DNA of 35,641 nt from Pseudomonadales bacterium (GTDB lineage Bacteria; Pseudomonadota; Gammaproteobacteria; Pseudomonadales; Azotimanducaceae). Positions 1 through 6,900 of the stretch are shown in pieces. Under the pieces are notes generated by a model. It was not told where the DNA came from. It saw only the letters and a program-made list of their open reading frames with translations, and did no database searches. Within the stretch, counting starts at the first letter, position 1. Every line of letters begins with the position of its first letter. The translations under genes and the position numbers were made by a program. The stretch covers positions 1-35,641 of the forward strand of contig JAPYNO010000113.1 in the NCBI GenBank assembly GCA_028283025.1, in the 5' to 3' direction.

Positions 1-81
1 CCGATAATTTCGCTACTTGCGGAAACGGCAAGCTCCAACGACCAGGGCGGCACACCTAACCAATTGAATTTATTCGACTAA
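1..81 (+). CDS. C-terminal tail of an unidentified protein (partial)
   Basis: An open frame enters from the left edge and stops at TAA 79-81, giving 26 residues ending in QLNLFD. QLNLF matches the consensus beta-sliding-clamp-binding pentapeptide (QL[SD]LF) and is the same pentapeptide found in E. coli UmuC. This suggests the end of a clamp-binding DNA repair or replication protein such as an error-prone polymerase. In UmuC the chain continues beyond the motif, whereas here it stops one residue later. Too little is visible for a firm call, and the frame could be fortuitous. Confidence 0.3.
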   Translation, partial: PIISLLAETASSNDQGGTPNQLNLFD

Positions 82-84
82 TTC

Positions 85-114
85 TTGGGACACTACTGAT
101 TTGCACTCTATGAT
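85..114 (+). promoter_or_regulatory. Candidate sigma-70 promoter for the 173-649 gene
   Basis: TTGGGA (85-90) and TATGAT (109-114) are separated by 18 bp and lie about 60 bp before the ATG at 173. The -10 element lies in a short direct repeat (CTCTATGAT, then CTCTATGAT again). This is a consensus match only. Confidence 0.35.
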
Positions 115-172
115 CCTCTATGATGTTGTGCAAGCTTCTCTGTATGCTGAGAGTGGGTAACCGGAGGAATAC

Positions 173-649
173 ATGAACAATACAAGCTGGTTGTGGTTGC
201 TCAGCCCGATAGTCCTTCTGCTTATTGCAATAGTGGGAGCAACTTGGAAACTTGGCGCTTGGAAGGGAGGTGTCGACAAGGCGCTAGAAGGCTTGCATAA
301 GGCGATTAAGCGACTTGATAAAAAAATTGATGCACTTCCAACGCCAGCATTCGCTAGCGGCAGCCCGCTTCGCCTGACAGAGTTTGGAGAAAAGCTATCA
401 CGAGAGATACAAGCGAAGGAGTGGGCTGCTGCGCTTGCCCCGGCATTGATCGAGAAATGTGAAGGCAATGTTCCTTATGAGGTTCAGGAGATTTGTATCG
501 AATACGCAAAAGCAGAGCTTCACCTCAGTACTGATGAGGACGCTAGGCTCAAGCATTGTGCATTCGAGAACGGAGTCACAGTTGAAATCGTCCGACAAGT
601 TTTAGGAATTGAGCTGCGGGACGAAGTTCTAGCCAAACGCAACGCTTAA
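173..649 (+). CDS. Small membrane-anchored hypothetical protein
   Basis: The protein has 158 residues. The start is well supported by GGAGG at 163-167, five bases before ATG 173. Residues 5-30 form one hydrophobic helix ending in Gly-Lys-rich sequence. A basic, amphipathic stretch at about 31-55 (many Lys, heptad-like Leu/Ile) could be a short coiled coil. The remaining roughly 100 residues look soluble and mixed-charge, so an N-in anchor with a cytoplasmic or periplasmic helical domain is plausible. Base composition is more AT-rich than the operon that follows, which starts 7 bp downstream. I recognise no family and propose no function. The start, the ribosome-binding site and uninterrupted length make it likely to be a real gene. 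Confidence 0.7.
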   Translation: MNNTSWLWLLSPIVLLLIAIVGATWKLGAWKGGVDKALEGLHKAIKRLDKKIDALPTPAFASGSPLRLTEFGEKLSREIQAKEWAAALAPALIEKCEGNVPYEVQEICIEYAKAELHLSTDEDARLKHCAFENGVTVEIVRQVLGIELRDEVLAKRNA

Positions 650-656
650 GAAAGCA

Positions 657-2090
657 ATGCTCGCCTACGAATCGGCCACATCCCTCATCGCCCGCCTTCG
701 AGCGCGCGAGATAAGCCCTCGGGAACTGCTTGAATACTTTCTCAAGCGAATAGAAGCCTACGATGAGAAGGTCAACGCGCTTGTGCATCTAGACATTGAG
801 CGCGCCCGTAAAGCAGCAGACAATGCGGCAGATCATATGAGCGGCGCATGGTCTGGCCTGCCCATCACGGTCAAGGAAGCCTTCGAGATGGTCGGCACGC
901 CGACCACTTGGGGGATTCCCGCCTTCAAGGACAACATCACGCCGCGCGATGCAGTGGCAGTTGAGCGACTGCGCAGCGCTGGCGCCATCATCTTCGGCAA
1001 GACCAATGTGCCGCTTGAGCTCGCCGACTTGCAAAGCTACAACGACATCTACGGCACCACCAACAATCCTTACGACCTTGAGCGAACACCGAGCGGCTCT
1101 TCGGGCGGTAGCGCAGCCGCATTGGCCGCCGGGTTCAGCGCCCTTGAGATGGGCTCTGATATCGGCGGCTCGATTCGCAATCCGGCGCATAGCTGCGGGC
1201 TGTTCGGCCACAAGCCAACCTGGGAGTTGATTCCCTCACGTGGACATGCGCTCCCTGGCGTTTTTGCCGCGCCGGATATCGCAGTCGTCGGCCCGCTCGC
1301 AAGAAGCGCTGATGATCTAGAGCTTGCGATGAATGTGCTTGCGCATCCCGATGAAATCGCGCGCGGCGTTCAATACAAGCTGCCAACCCTCGGCAAGCGC
1401 GGACTCAAAGACCTGCGCGTCGCTGTGCTCGCCAACCATGCGCTCTGCCCTGTCGCTCGCGAAGTCGAAGCGCGCGTGCATCTGGTTGCCGACTGTTTGC
1501 GAAAGGCTGGCGCCGAAGTTGACGAAGAAGCCCGGCCTGACATCCCGATAGAAAAGATTTGGCACGAATACCGATTGCTGCTGAATAGCTTTCTTGGCGG
1601 CTCCGTGCCGCGCAGCATCTACAAGGACAGACAACGCGCCGCCCAATCGCTCGCCGCAGACGATCAGTCGAGCCAAGCGGTGACGCTGCGCGCGACCATC
1701 ATGTCGCATTTCGATTGGCTCAGACACAACAATCAGCGCGCCCGCATCCGTTGGTCATACCACGAATTCTTCAAGCATTACGATGTCATCCTCGAACCCG
1801 TCCTACCGACGGCAGCAATCAAGCACGACCACCGACCCTTCACCGAGCGATTCATTGCAGTCGATGGTGCCCCCATGCCCTATTTTGACCAAATTTTCTG
1901 GGCGGGTATTTCTGGCGTCGCCTGCCTGCCATCAACAGTCATTCCAACCGGACTGAATGATGATGGGTTGCCAATCGGCGTGCAGCTCGTCGGCCCGGAA
2001 TATGGCGACCTCATCACGATTGGTGTCGCGAAGCTGCTTGAGCGCGAAGGCTTCGCGTTCACGCCGCCCTCGGATTACCCGGATCCTTGA
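657..2090 (+). CDS. Amidase-signature family amidohydrolase
   Basis: The protein has 477 residues, the usual length for the amidase-signature family, which hydrolyses carboxamides through a Ser-cisSer-Lys triad. The triad is visible: Lys73 in ITVKEAF, cis-Ser148 in the GSSGGSAAA loop and nucleophile Ser172 in GSDIGGSIR. The spacings of 75 and 24 residues equal those of mammalian FAAH (142/217/241). No signal peptide is seen, so it is probably cytoplasmic. The substrate cannot be read from sequence; fatty-acid, aryl and short amides are all possible. Start ATG 657 lies 7 bp after the previous stop with only a weak purine-rich ribosome-binding site. Its stop overlaps the TTG start of mvaD (TTGA), so it is translationally coupled to the mevalonate genes, although amidases have no known step in that pathway. 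Confidence 0.9.
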   Translation: MLAYESATSLIARLRAREISPRELLEYFLKRIEAYDEKVNALVHLDIERARKAADNAADHMSGAWSGLPITVKEAFEMVGTPTTWGIPAFKDNITPRDAVAVERLRSAGAIIFGKTNVPLELADLQSYNDIYGTTNNPYDLERTPSGSSGGSAAALAAGFSALEMGSDIGGSIRNPAHSCGLFGHKPTWELIPSRGHALPGVFAAPDIAVVGPLARSADDLELAMNVLAHPDEIARGVQYKLPTLGKRGLKDLRVAVLANHALCPVAREVEARVHLVADCLRKAGAEVDEEARPDIPIEKIWHEYRLLLNSFLGGSVPRSIYKDRQRAAQSLAADDQSSQAVTLRATIMSHFDWLRHNNQRARIRWSYHEFFKHYDVILEPVLPTAAIKHDHRPFTERFIAVDGAPMPYFDQIFWAGISGVACLPSTVIPTGLNDDGLPIGVQLVGPEYGDLITIGVAKLLEREGFAFTPPSDYPDP

Positions 2091-3022
2091 TCTCGGCAAG
2101 CGCTCATCCTAATGTTGCGCTGATCAAGTATTGGGGCAAGTCGCACGACGCATTGCGCATACCAGCCACGCCGTCGCTCTCGATTCCACTGCTTGCCTTT
2201 CGCACCGAAACCAGCATTGAAGTCGCACGAAAGCGCGATGAGGTCATTCTTTCAGGACAAGAGGACAAGAGCGGCCGCATAGCCAACTGGCTGCGTATCT
2301 TGCGCGGCGATTTGGGTTTGGACATGCCGCCTCTCACGGTGCGTTCAAGCAGCAATTTTCCGTCGGCGGCTGGCCTTGCGTCGTCGGCGTCCGGATTCGC
2401 AGCGCTCACCCTCGCGATCAACGCGCTGCTCGATCTTGATCTTGACATGCCGTCCTTGAGCCGTCTCGCGAGGCTCGGCTCGGCCTCTGCGGCGCGCTCT
2501 GTGAGCACGGGTTTTATCGCGCTTGACGGACGGGAAAACGCACACACTGCTTGGAGTGCGCAAAAGGTGCTTGACTATGACGCCTGGCCGCTCGGCGTCT
2601 GTGTCGCAATCTGCTCGCACACGCCCAAGGCGGTTTCTTCGGCCGCCGGCATGAATCGAAGCCGCGATACCTCGCCCGCCTACAATGCGTGGCTGACAGG
2701 CAATCGACAGATGTTTGAGCGCACCGTGAACGCTGTCACAGCGCGGGATTTTGAGGCTCTCGCATCGGCGGCGCGTTGGAGTTTTTTCGGCATGTTGACT
2801 GTCATGCAGTCATCCGTTCCACCGCTCAATTACTTCAATGAATCCACATGCGCGGTCATCCAAGCCATCAAGACGCTTCAAGACCAAGGGGTCCCGGTGT
2901 TTTTCACCTGCGATGCGGGGCCGCATGTGAAGTGCGTGCATCTGCCTGAGTATGCAGCGCTTGTTGAGGCGCGCATCAGGGCTGTCCCGGGTGTACTTGA
3001 GGCAATTCAGGCATGTCCGTAA
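2087..3022 (+). CDS. mvaD: Diphosphomevalonate decarboxylase
   Basis: This enzyme performs the last mevalonate-pathway step, ATP-dependent decarboxylation of mevalonate 5-diphosphate to isopentenyl diphosphate in the cytoplasm. Its 311 residues are typical of bacterial MvaD. Hallmarks are the N-terminal HPNVALIKYWGK segment (residues 7-18), the GHMP ATP loop SSNFPSAAGLASSASG (88-103), the SASAARS phosphate-binding segment with Arg137, and the catalytic aspartate in FFTCDAGPH (Asp276). Start is TTG 2087, overlapping the amidase TGA as TTGA. No upstream start is needed, because the conserved N-terminus begins six residues later. The 3' end overlaps the next gene by 10 bp. The neighbouring phosphomevalonate kinase, HMG-CoA reductase/mevalonate kinase and Idi support decarboxylase function over archaeal mevalonate-3-kinase alternatives. 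Confidence 0.93.
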   Translation: MISASAHPNVALIKYWGKSHDALRIPATPSLSIPLLAFRTETSIEVARKRDEVILSGQEDKSGRIANWLRILRGDLGLDMPPLTVRSSSNFPSAAGLASSASGFAALTLAINALLDLDLDMPSLSRLARLGSASAARSVSTGFIALDGRENAHTAWSAQKVLDYDAWPLGVCVAICSHTPKAVSSAAGMNRSRDTSPAYNAWLTGNRQMFERTVNAVTARDFEALASAARWSFFGMLTVMQSSVPPLNYFNESTCAVIQAIKTLQDQGVPVFFTCDAGPHVKCVHLPEYAALVEARIRAVPGVLEAIQACP

Positions 3023-3906
3023 TCACGAGGGCGAGCGCTCCGGGCAAGCTACTGATCGCGGGTGAATTCGCTGTGCTTGAAGGCGCACCGGCGCTCGTCA
3101 TGGCAATTCATCGCCGTGCACATGCCTCGTTTGCCCGAAGAGCATCGACATCTAGCCCGACAGCACTGCGCACTGCCATCACCGAGCAGCTCGGGCTATC
3201 CGCCACCGAGTCAGATCGGCTTGTGCTCGACTCAAGCGAGCTGTTTCACGGTGGAGAAAAGCTCGGCCTAGGCTCTTCAGCCGCGCTCTGCGTGGCCGCC
3301 ACCGCCCTTCTTCGCGATGTGGAAACAAACGCGGTGTTCCACACAGCACTCACAATCCACAGGCGCTTTCAATCCGGCTTAGGAAGTGGCTTTGACATCG
3401 CCGCCTCAACTTACGGCGGCGTGCTCTTGTATCGCCAAGACACAGCGCCAACAGCCATCACCTTGCCGCAAGACCTCTATTGGCAGGTGTTTGCCTCGCA
3501 CGTTCCCGCTATCACAACCACAGCGATCAGACAATGGGGCGGGGTGCGCGACAAAGCAGCCCTCTTCAAGGCCGCATGTGCAGTGGCCGAATCGGTCGAT
3601 GGCGGCGCAAGCCGACTGATTCACGCGATCACAGATTTTCAGTCCTGCCTGCGCGCAATCAATGACGCGCACGGCCTTAGCGTTGTGTGTCCCAATCAGT
3701 GCGCCTTGGATATTGAGGCAGCGCACATCGCGCGGCGATTCAACTGCGCCCTCATCCACAAGCAATCGGGTGCAGGCGGCGGCGATGTTTCAATTGCGCT
3801 CGCCGACGACCGACGCGCACTGCAAGCCTTCGAGCGCATTGCCGTACAATCCGGCCTAAAGCCCTTGAACCTCGAAATCGACATGAACGGTGTCCGGCGT
3901 GACTGA
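3013..3906 (+). CDS. Phosphomevalonate kinase (GHMP family)
   Basis: This is a GHMP-superfamily kinase of 297 residues that most likely phosphorylates mevalonate 5-phosphate to the diphosphate. Visible motifs are APGKLLIAGEFAVLEG (residues 9-24), the ATP loop KLGLGSSAAL (83-92), SGFDIAAS with Asp128, and the glycine-rich C-terminal motif SGAGGGD (252-258). It is somewhat shorter than many bacterial phosphomevalonate kinases. The role is assigned partly by elimination: decarboxylase, mevalonate kinase and reductase domains are all recognisable elsewhere in the operon, leaving this step. ATG 3013 overlaps the mvaD stop by 10 bp, and its own end overlaps the reductase start. Commonly used symbols are mvaK2 or pmk; I leave the symbol open. 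Confidence 0.88.
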   Translation: MSVITRASAPGKLLIAGEFAVLEGAPALVMAIHRRAHASFARRASTSSPTALRTAITEQLGLSATESDRLVLDSSELFHGGEKLGLGSSAALCVAATALLRDVETNAVFHTALTIHRRFQSGLGSGFDIAASTYGGVLLYRQDTAPTAITLPQDLYWQVFASHVPAITTTAIRQWGGVRDKAALFKAACAVAESVDGGASRLIHAITDFQSCLRAINDAHGLSVVCPNQCALDIEAAHIARRFNCALIHKQSGAGGGDVSIALADDRRALQAFERIAVQSGLKPLNLEIDMNGVRRD

Positions 3907-6190
3907 CGCGCTCGCAAATCAGATCGAAGAGCAACGCCCTTCCTCGCGCATACCGGATTTCTTTCGCTTGTCGGTGGCCGAGCGCACGCACACGCTCAAA
4001 GCCTTGGGGCATCTCGACGAGGATGACCTCGCGCTGCTCGCTGATGCCGGCCTGCAGGTTGGGCGCGCCGATGGCATGATCGAAAACGTCATCGGCGTTT
4101 TCGGCTTGCCGCTTGGCCTCGGTCTCAACTTTTTAATTAACGGCATTGATCGGGTCGTGCCGCTGGTCGTCGAAGAACCCTCGATTGTCGCCGGACTCTC
4201 CGGCGCGGCGCGCCTGTTCCGGCTTTCCGGCGGCTTCCAAGCACAAGCGTCGGACCCTTTGCTCATCGGCCAAGTGCAAGTCGGCGGTATGGTGGATGTA
4301 GAAGCTGCGGCAGCCGACTTGAATGCGCGCGGCGAAGAGATCATTGGGCTCGCGAACAGCCTGCACCCGAAGATGCTTGCGCGCGGCGGCGGCGCCAAGG
4401 CTATCGAAGTCCACCGACACACGACTGGTTCTGGAGACATGCTGGTCTTGCACCTGATTGTCGATACCCGCGAAGCCATGGGTGCAAACCTTGTCAACAC
4501 CATGTGCGAAGGCATCGCTTCACTGGTCGAATCCATCACCAAGGGGCGCGTGTTTCTGCGCATCCTCTCAAATCTTTCCGACCGGGCGCTGGTCAAGGCG
4601 CACGCCGTCGTCAGCGAGCAGAACCTCGAGGGCAAGGGCTATCAGGGCGCCGAAGTACGCGACGGCATTATTCTCGCGAACGACCTCGCTATCGCCGACT
4701 CATACCGCGCCACCACGCACAACAAAGGCATTATGAACGGCGTTGACCCCGTCGCAATTGCCACTGGCAACGACTGGCGCGCCATTGAAGCCGCGGCGCA
4801 CGCCTATGCGGCGCGCAGCGGTCGCTATCAATCGCTGACCAACTGGTACAAGACGGAGGATGGCGACCTCGCTGGTGAGATTTGCATGCCCATGAAGGTC
4901 GGCACAGTCGGCGGCTCGCTCGAATCCAACCCGCTCGTCAAGCTTTGCTATCGACTCCTTGGCGACCCGGATGCGTGCACGCTCGCCGAAATCATGGGCG
5001 CTGTCGGGCTCGCACAGAATTTCGCCGCCCTGCGCGCGCTTTCGACTGTTGGCATACAGCAGGGGCATATGACGCTTCATGCGCGTAGCGTTGCCTTGAG
5101 CGCCGAGGTGCCCGCTGAGCATTTCGATCAGGTGGTTGATGAACTTATCGAATGTGAAGACATTAAGGTCTGGAAAGCGAAGGAAATCTTGCAGTCCATA
5201 CAGGGGCGGGGTCGAACAGGTGCGCAGCGCGTCACTCTATCAGCACCGCAAGACGGCGCCCGGGAAGCGCGCAGTCAAGCCTGCGGCAAAATTGTCCTGA
5301 TGGGAGAGCATGCGGTCGTCTATGGTCGCCACGCCCTTGCCGCTCCGATTCCACTCGCTGTAGAAGCGCGCATCAAAGACGCAACGAGCGGCATACAGCT
5401 TGTCATTCCGCGCTGGAGCATCGAGCAGCGCGTGCCTTCGCTCGAAGAGCATCCGCAAGGCACCATCGGCATACTCGCGCTTGTGCTTCGGCAGCTGCGC
5501 CTCGAATCGAGATCCATGATGATCGAGGTATTTCCTGCTGTGCCCAAGGCCATGGGACTCGGCGGTTCGGCGGCGCTCGCTGTCGCGGTCATCCGCGCAC
5601 TCGACTTGCATTTTGCGCTCGGCCTCGACAACCGGCGCGTTAACGAGCTCGCGTTTGAATGCGAGACTGCCGCGCATGGCAATCCTTCAGGCATCGACAA
5701 CACTGTCGCCACCTACGGTGAAACCTTGCTCTTTCAATCTGCCCGCGGCGTCCCGCAGTATTCAGCAATGACGCCAGCCGTGCCCGTCCCGCTCGTCATC
5801 GGCATTTCTGGGCGCGAGAGCCTCACCGCACGCATGGTCTCGCAAGTCGCCACCGCGCGCGCCAAGCAGCCGGATGCCTATGAACGCATCTTCGATCAAA
5901 TCGAAACCTTCACCATGAACGCCGTCGGCGCGTTCACGAGCGGCGATATGGAATCGCTCGGCGCAAACATGAACTTCTGCCACGGCCTACTCAATGGCTT
6001 GCAGGTGTCCTCGCCAGAGATCGAGCGCATGGTTCATGCGGCAAGAAAAGCCGGCGCACTCGGCGCCAAAGTCACCGGCGGCGGCGGCGGTGGCTCAATG
6101 ATCGCGCTCACGCCCGGGTGCTCAGACGAGGTCAGCCACGCACTCGCAAGCCTTGGCTACGAGACCATGCGCCTGACGGTTGGCAAGTGA
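3890..6190 (+). CDS. Bifunctional HMG-CoA reductase (class II) / mevalonate kinase fusion
   Basis: One uninterrupted 766-residue frame joins two enzymes. Residues about 20-440 are a class II HMG-CoA reductase with ENVIGVFGLPLG (65-76), VVEEPSIVAG, MGANLVNTMCEG and GTVGG. The catalytic set Glu95, Lys279, Asp295 and His393 keeps exactly the spacing of Pseudomonas mevalonii Glu83/Lys267/Asp283/His381. Residues about 462-766 are a mevalonate kinase: CGKIVLMGEHAVVYG (465-479), ATP loop AMGLGGSAALAV (554-565), catalytic Asp603 in GNPSGIDN, and GAKVTGGGGGGS (725-736). The linker (about 440-461) is Gly/Arg/Gln-rich. Such a chain would turn HMG-CoA into mevalonate and then phosphomevalonate. The start may be GTG 3890 or GTG 3899; both overlap the previous gene. 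Class II reductases are often catabolic, but this operon points to a biosynthetic direction. Confidence 0.92.
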   Translation: MSGVTDALANQIEEQRPSSRIPDFFRLSVAERTHTLKALGHLDEDDLALLADAGLQVGRADGMIENVIGVFGLPLGLGLNFLINGIDRVVPLVVEEPSIVAGLSGAARLFRLSGGFQAQASDPLLIGQVQVGGMVDVEAAAADLNARGEEIIGLANSLHPKMLARGGGAKAIEVHRHTTGSGDMLVLHLIVDTREAMGANLVNTMCEGIASLVESITKGRVFLRILSNLSDRALVKAHAVVSEQNLEGKGYQGAEVRDGIILANDLAIADSYRATTHNKGIMNGVDPVAIATGNDWRAIEAAAHAYAARSGRYQSLTNWYKTEDGDLAGEICMPMKVGTVGGSLESNPLVKLCYRLLGDPDACTLAEIMGAVGLAQNFAALRALSTVGIQQGHMTLHARSVALSAEVPAEHFDQVVDELIECEDIKVWKAKEILQSIQGRGRTGAQRVTLSAPQDGAREARSQACGKIVLMGEHAVVYGRHALAAPIPLAVEARIKDATSGIQLVIPRWSIEQRVPSLEEHPQGTIGILALVLRQLRLESRSMMIEVFPAVPKAMGLGGSAALAVAVIRALDLHFALGLDNRRVNELAFECETAAHGNPSGIDNTVATYGETLLFQSARGVPQYSAMTPAVPVPLVIGISGRESLTARMVSQVATARAKQPDAYERIFDQIETFTMNAVGAFTSGDMESLGANMNFCHGLLNGLQVSSPEIERMVHAARKAGALGAKVTGGGGGGSMIALTPGCSDEVSHALASLGYETMRLTVGK

Positions 6191-6218
6191 GCCTCATGCC
6201 AATGCTCACGCGCTCATC

Positions 6219-6791
6219 ATGATTTGCGAGCTCGCCAAGCGACCAGAGCGCCCCGAAGTGTCTTCAGACAAGGATCTCTTGGTGCTTGTGGATGCGCTCG
6301 ATCAAGATATTGGATACCTTGCCAAAGATGCCTGCCACGATGGTGAAGGTGCGCTGCATCGTGCTTTTTCGGTGTTTGTGTTCAATGCGCACAATGAAGT
6401 GCTCTTGCAGCAGCGCAGTGCTGAGAAGCGCCTCTGGCCAGGCTTTTGGTCAAATTCCTGCTGCTCGCACCCAATTGCAGGCGAACCCCTTGACCATGCG
6501 GTCACGCGGCGCGTCGAACAAGAACTCGGCCTGCGCGTTGAAGGTAACTTTCTCTACAAGTTCATCTATCAAGCGAGCTTTGAAGAGGCTGGCAGCGAGC
6601 ATGAGCTCTGCCATGTCTTTTGGGCGAGAAGCACGCAAACCCCATGCGTGAATGCGCGCGAAGTGACCGCGCTGCGCTGGGTGTCAGCGGCGCAATTGAC
6701 CGGCGAGCTCGCGCTCGAACCCGATTTATTCACGCCTTGGCTGCGGCTTGAGTGGCCAAGGCTGCTCGCGGATGCGGCATGTCCGATCTGA
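6219..6791 (+). CDS. idi: Isopentenyl-diphosphate delta-isomerase, type 1
   Basis: A Nudix-fold isomerase interconverting IPP and DMAPP, the end point of the operon. Motifs are LHRAFSVFVFN, WPGFWSNSCCSHP (with the catalytic cysteine and metal-binding histidine), the Nudix-like AVTRRVEQELG, and EHELCHVF carrying the two glutamates equivalent to E. coli Glu114/Glu116. From ATG 6219 the protein has 190 residues. A TTG at 6180 in the same frame would add 13 residues and overlap the reductase/kinase stop. The conserved region begins only at about residue 15 of the shorter form, so I prefer ATG 6219, although neither start has a clear ribosome-binding site. It is the last recognisable gene of the operon. 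Confidence 0.92.
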   Translation: MICELAKRPERPEVSSDKDLLVLVDALDQDIGYLAKDACHDGEGALHRAFSVFVFNAHNEVLLQQRSAEKRLWPGFWSNSCCSHPIAGEPLDHAVTRRVEQELGLRVEGNFLYKFIYQASFEEAGSEHELCHVFWARSTQTPCVNAREVTALRWVSAAQLTGELALEPDLFTPWLRLEWPRLLADAACPI

Positions 6792-6900
6792 TCGAACTAT
6801 CGACCGCCATCATTGACGGCAAGCGCGTGCGGCACACGAAACCTCGCTCATGTCAAAAGGCATTTTCCGCTCGGCGGCTAATTCATCGATCAATGCCCTC
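6779..6900 (+). other. Possible N-terminal remnant of a lost downstream operon gene
   Basis: ATG 6779 overlaps the idi stop and opens a frame beginning MSDLIELSTAIIDGKRV, which reads like a genuine protein N-terminus. The frame then runs into the antisense of the hydroxylase gene and becomes Arg/Ser-rich shadow sequence. A further gene of the mevalonate operon may have been truncated when the present neighbour arrived. No family is recognised. The rest of this gap shows no terminator. Confidence 0.2.
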
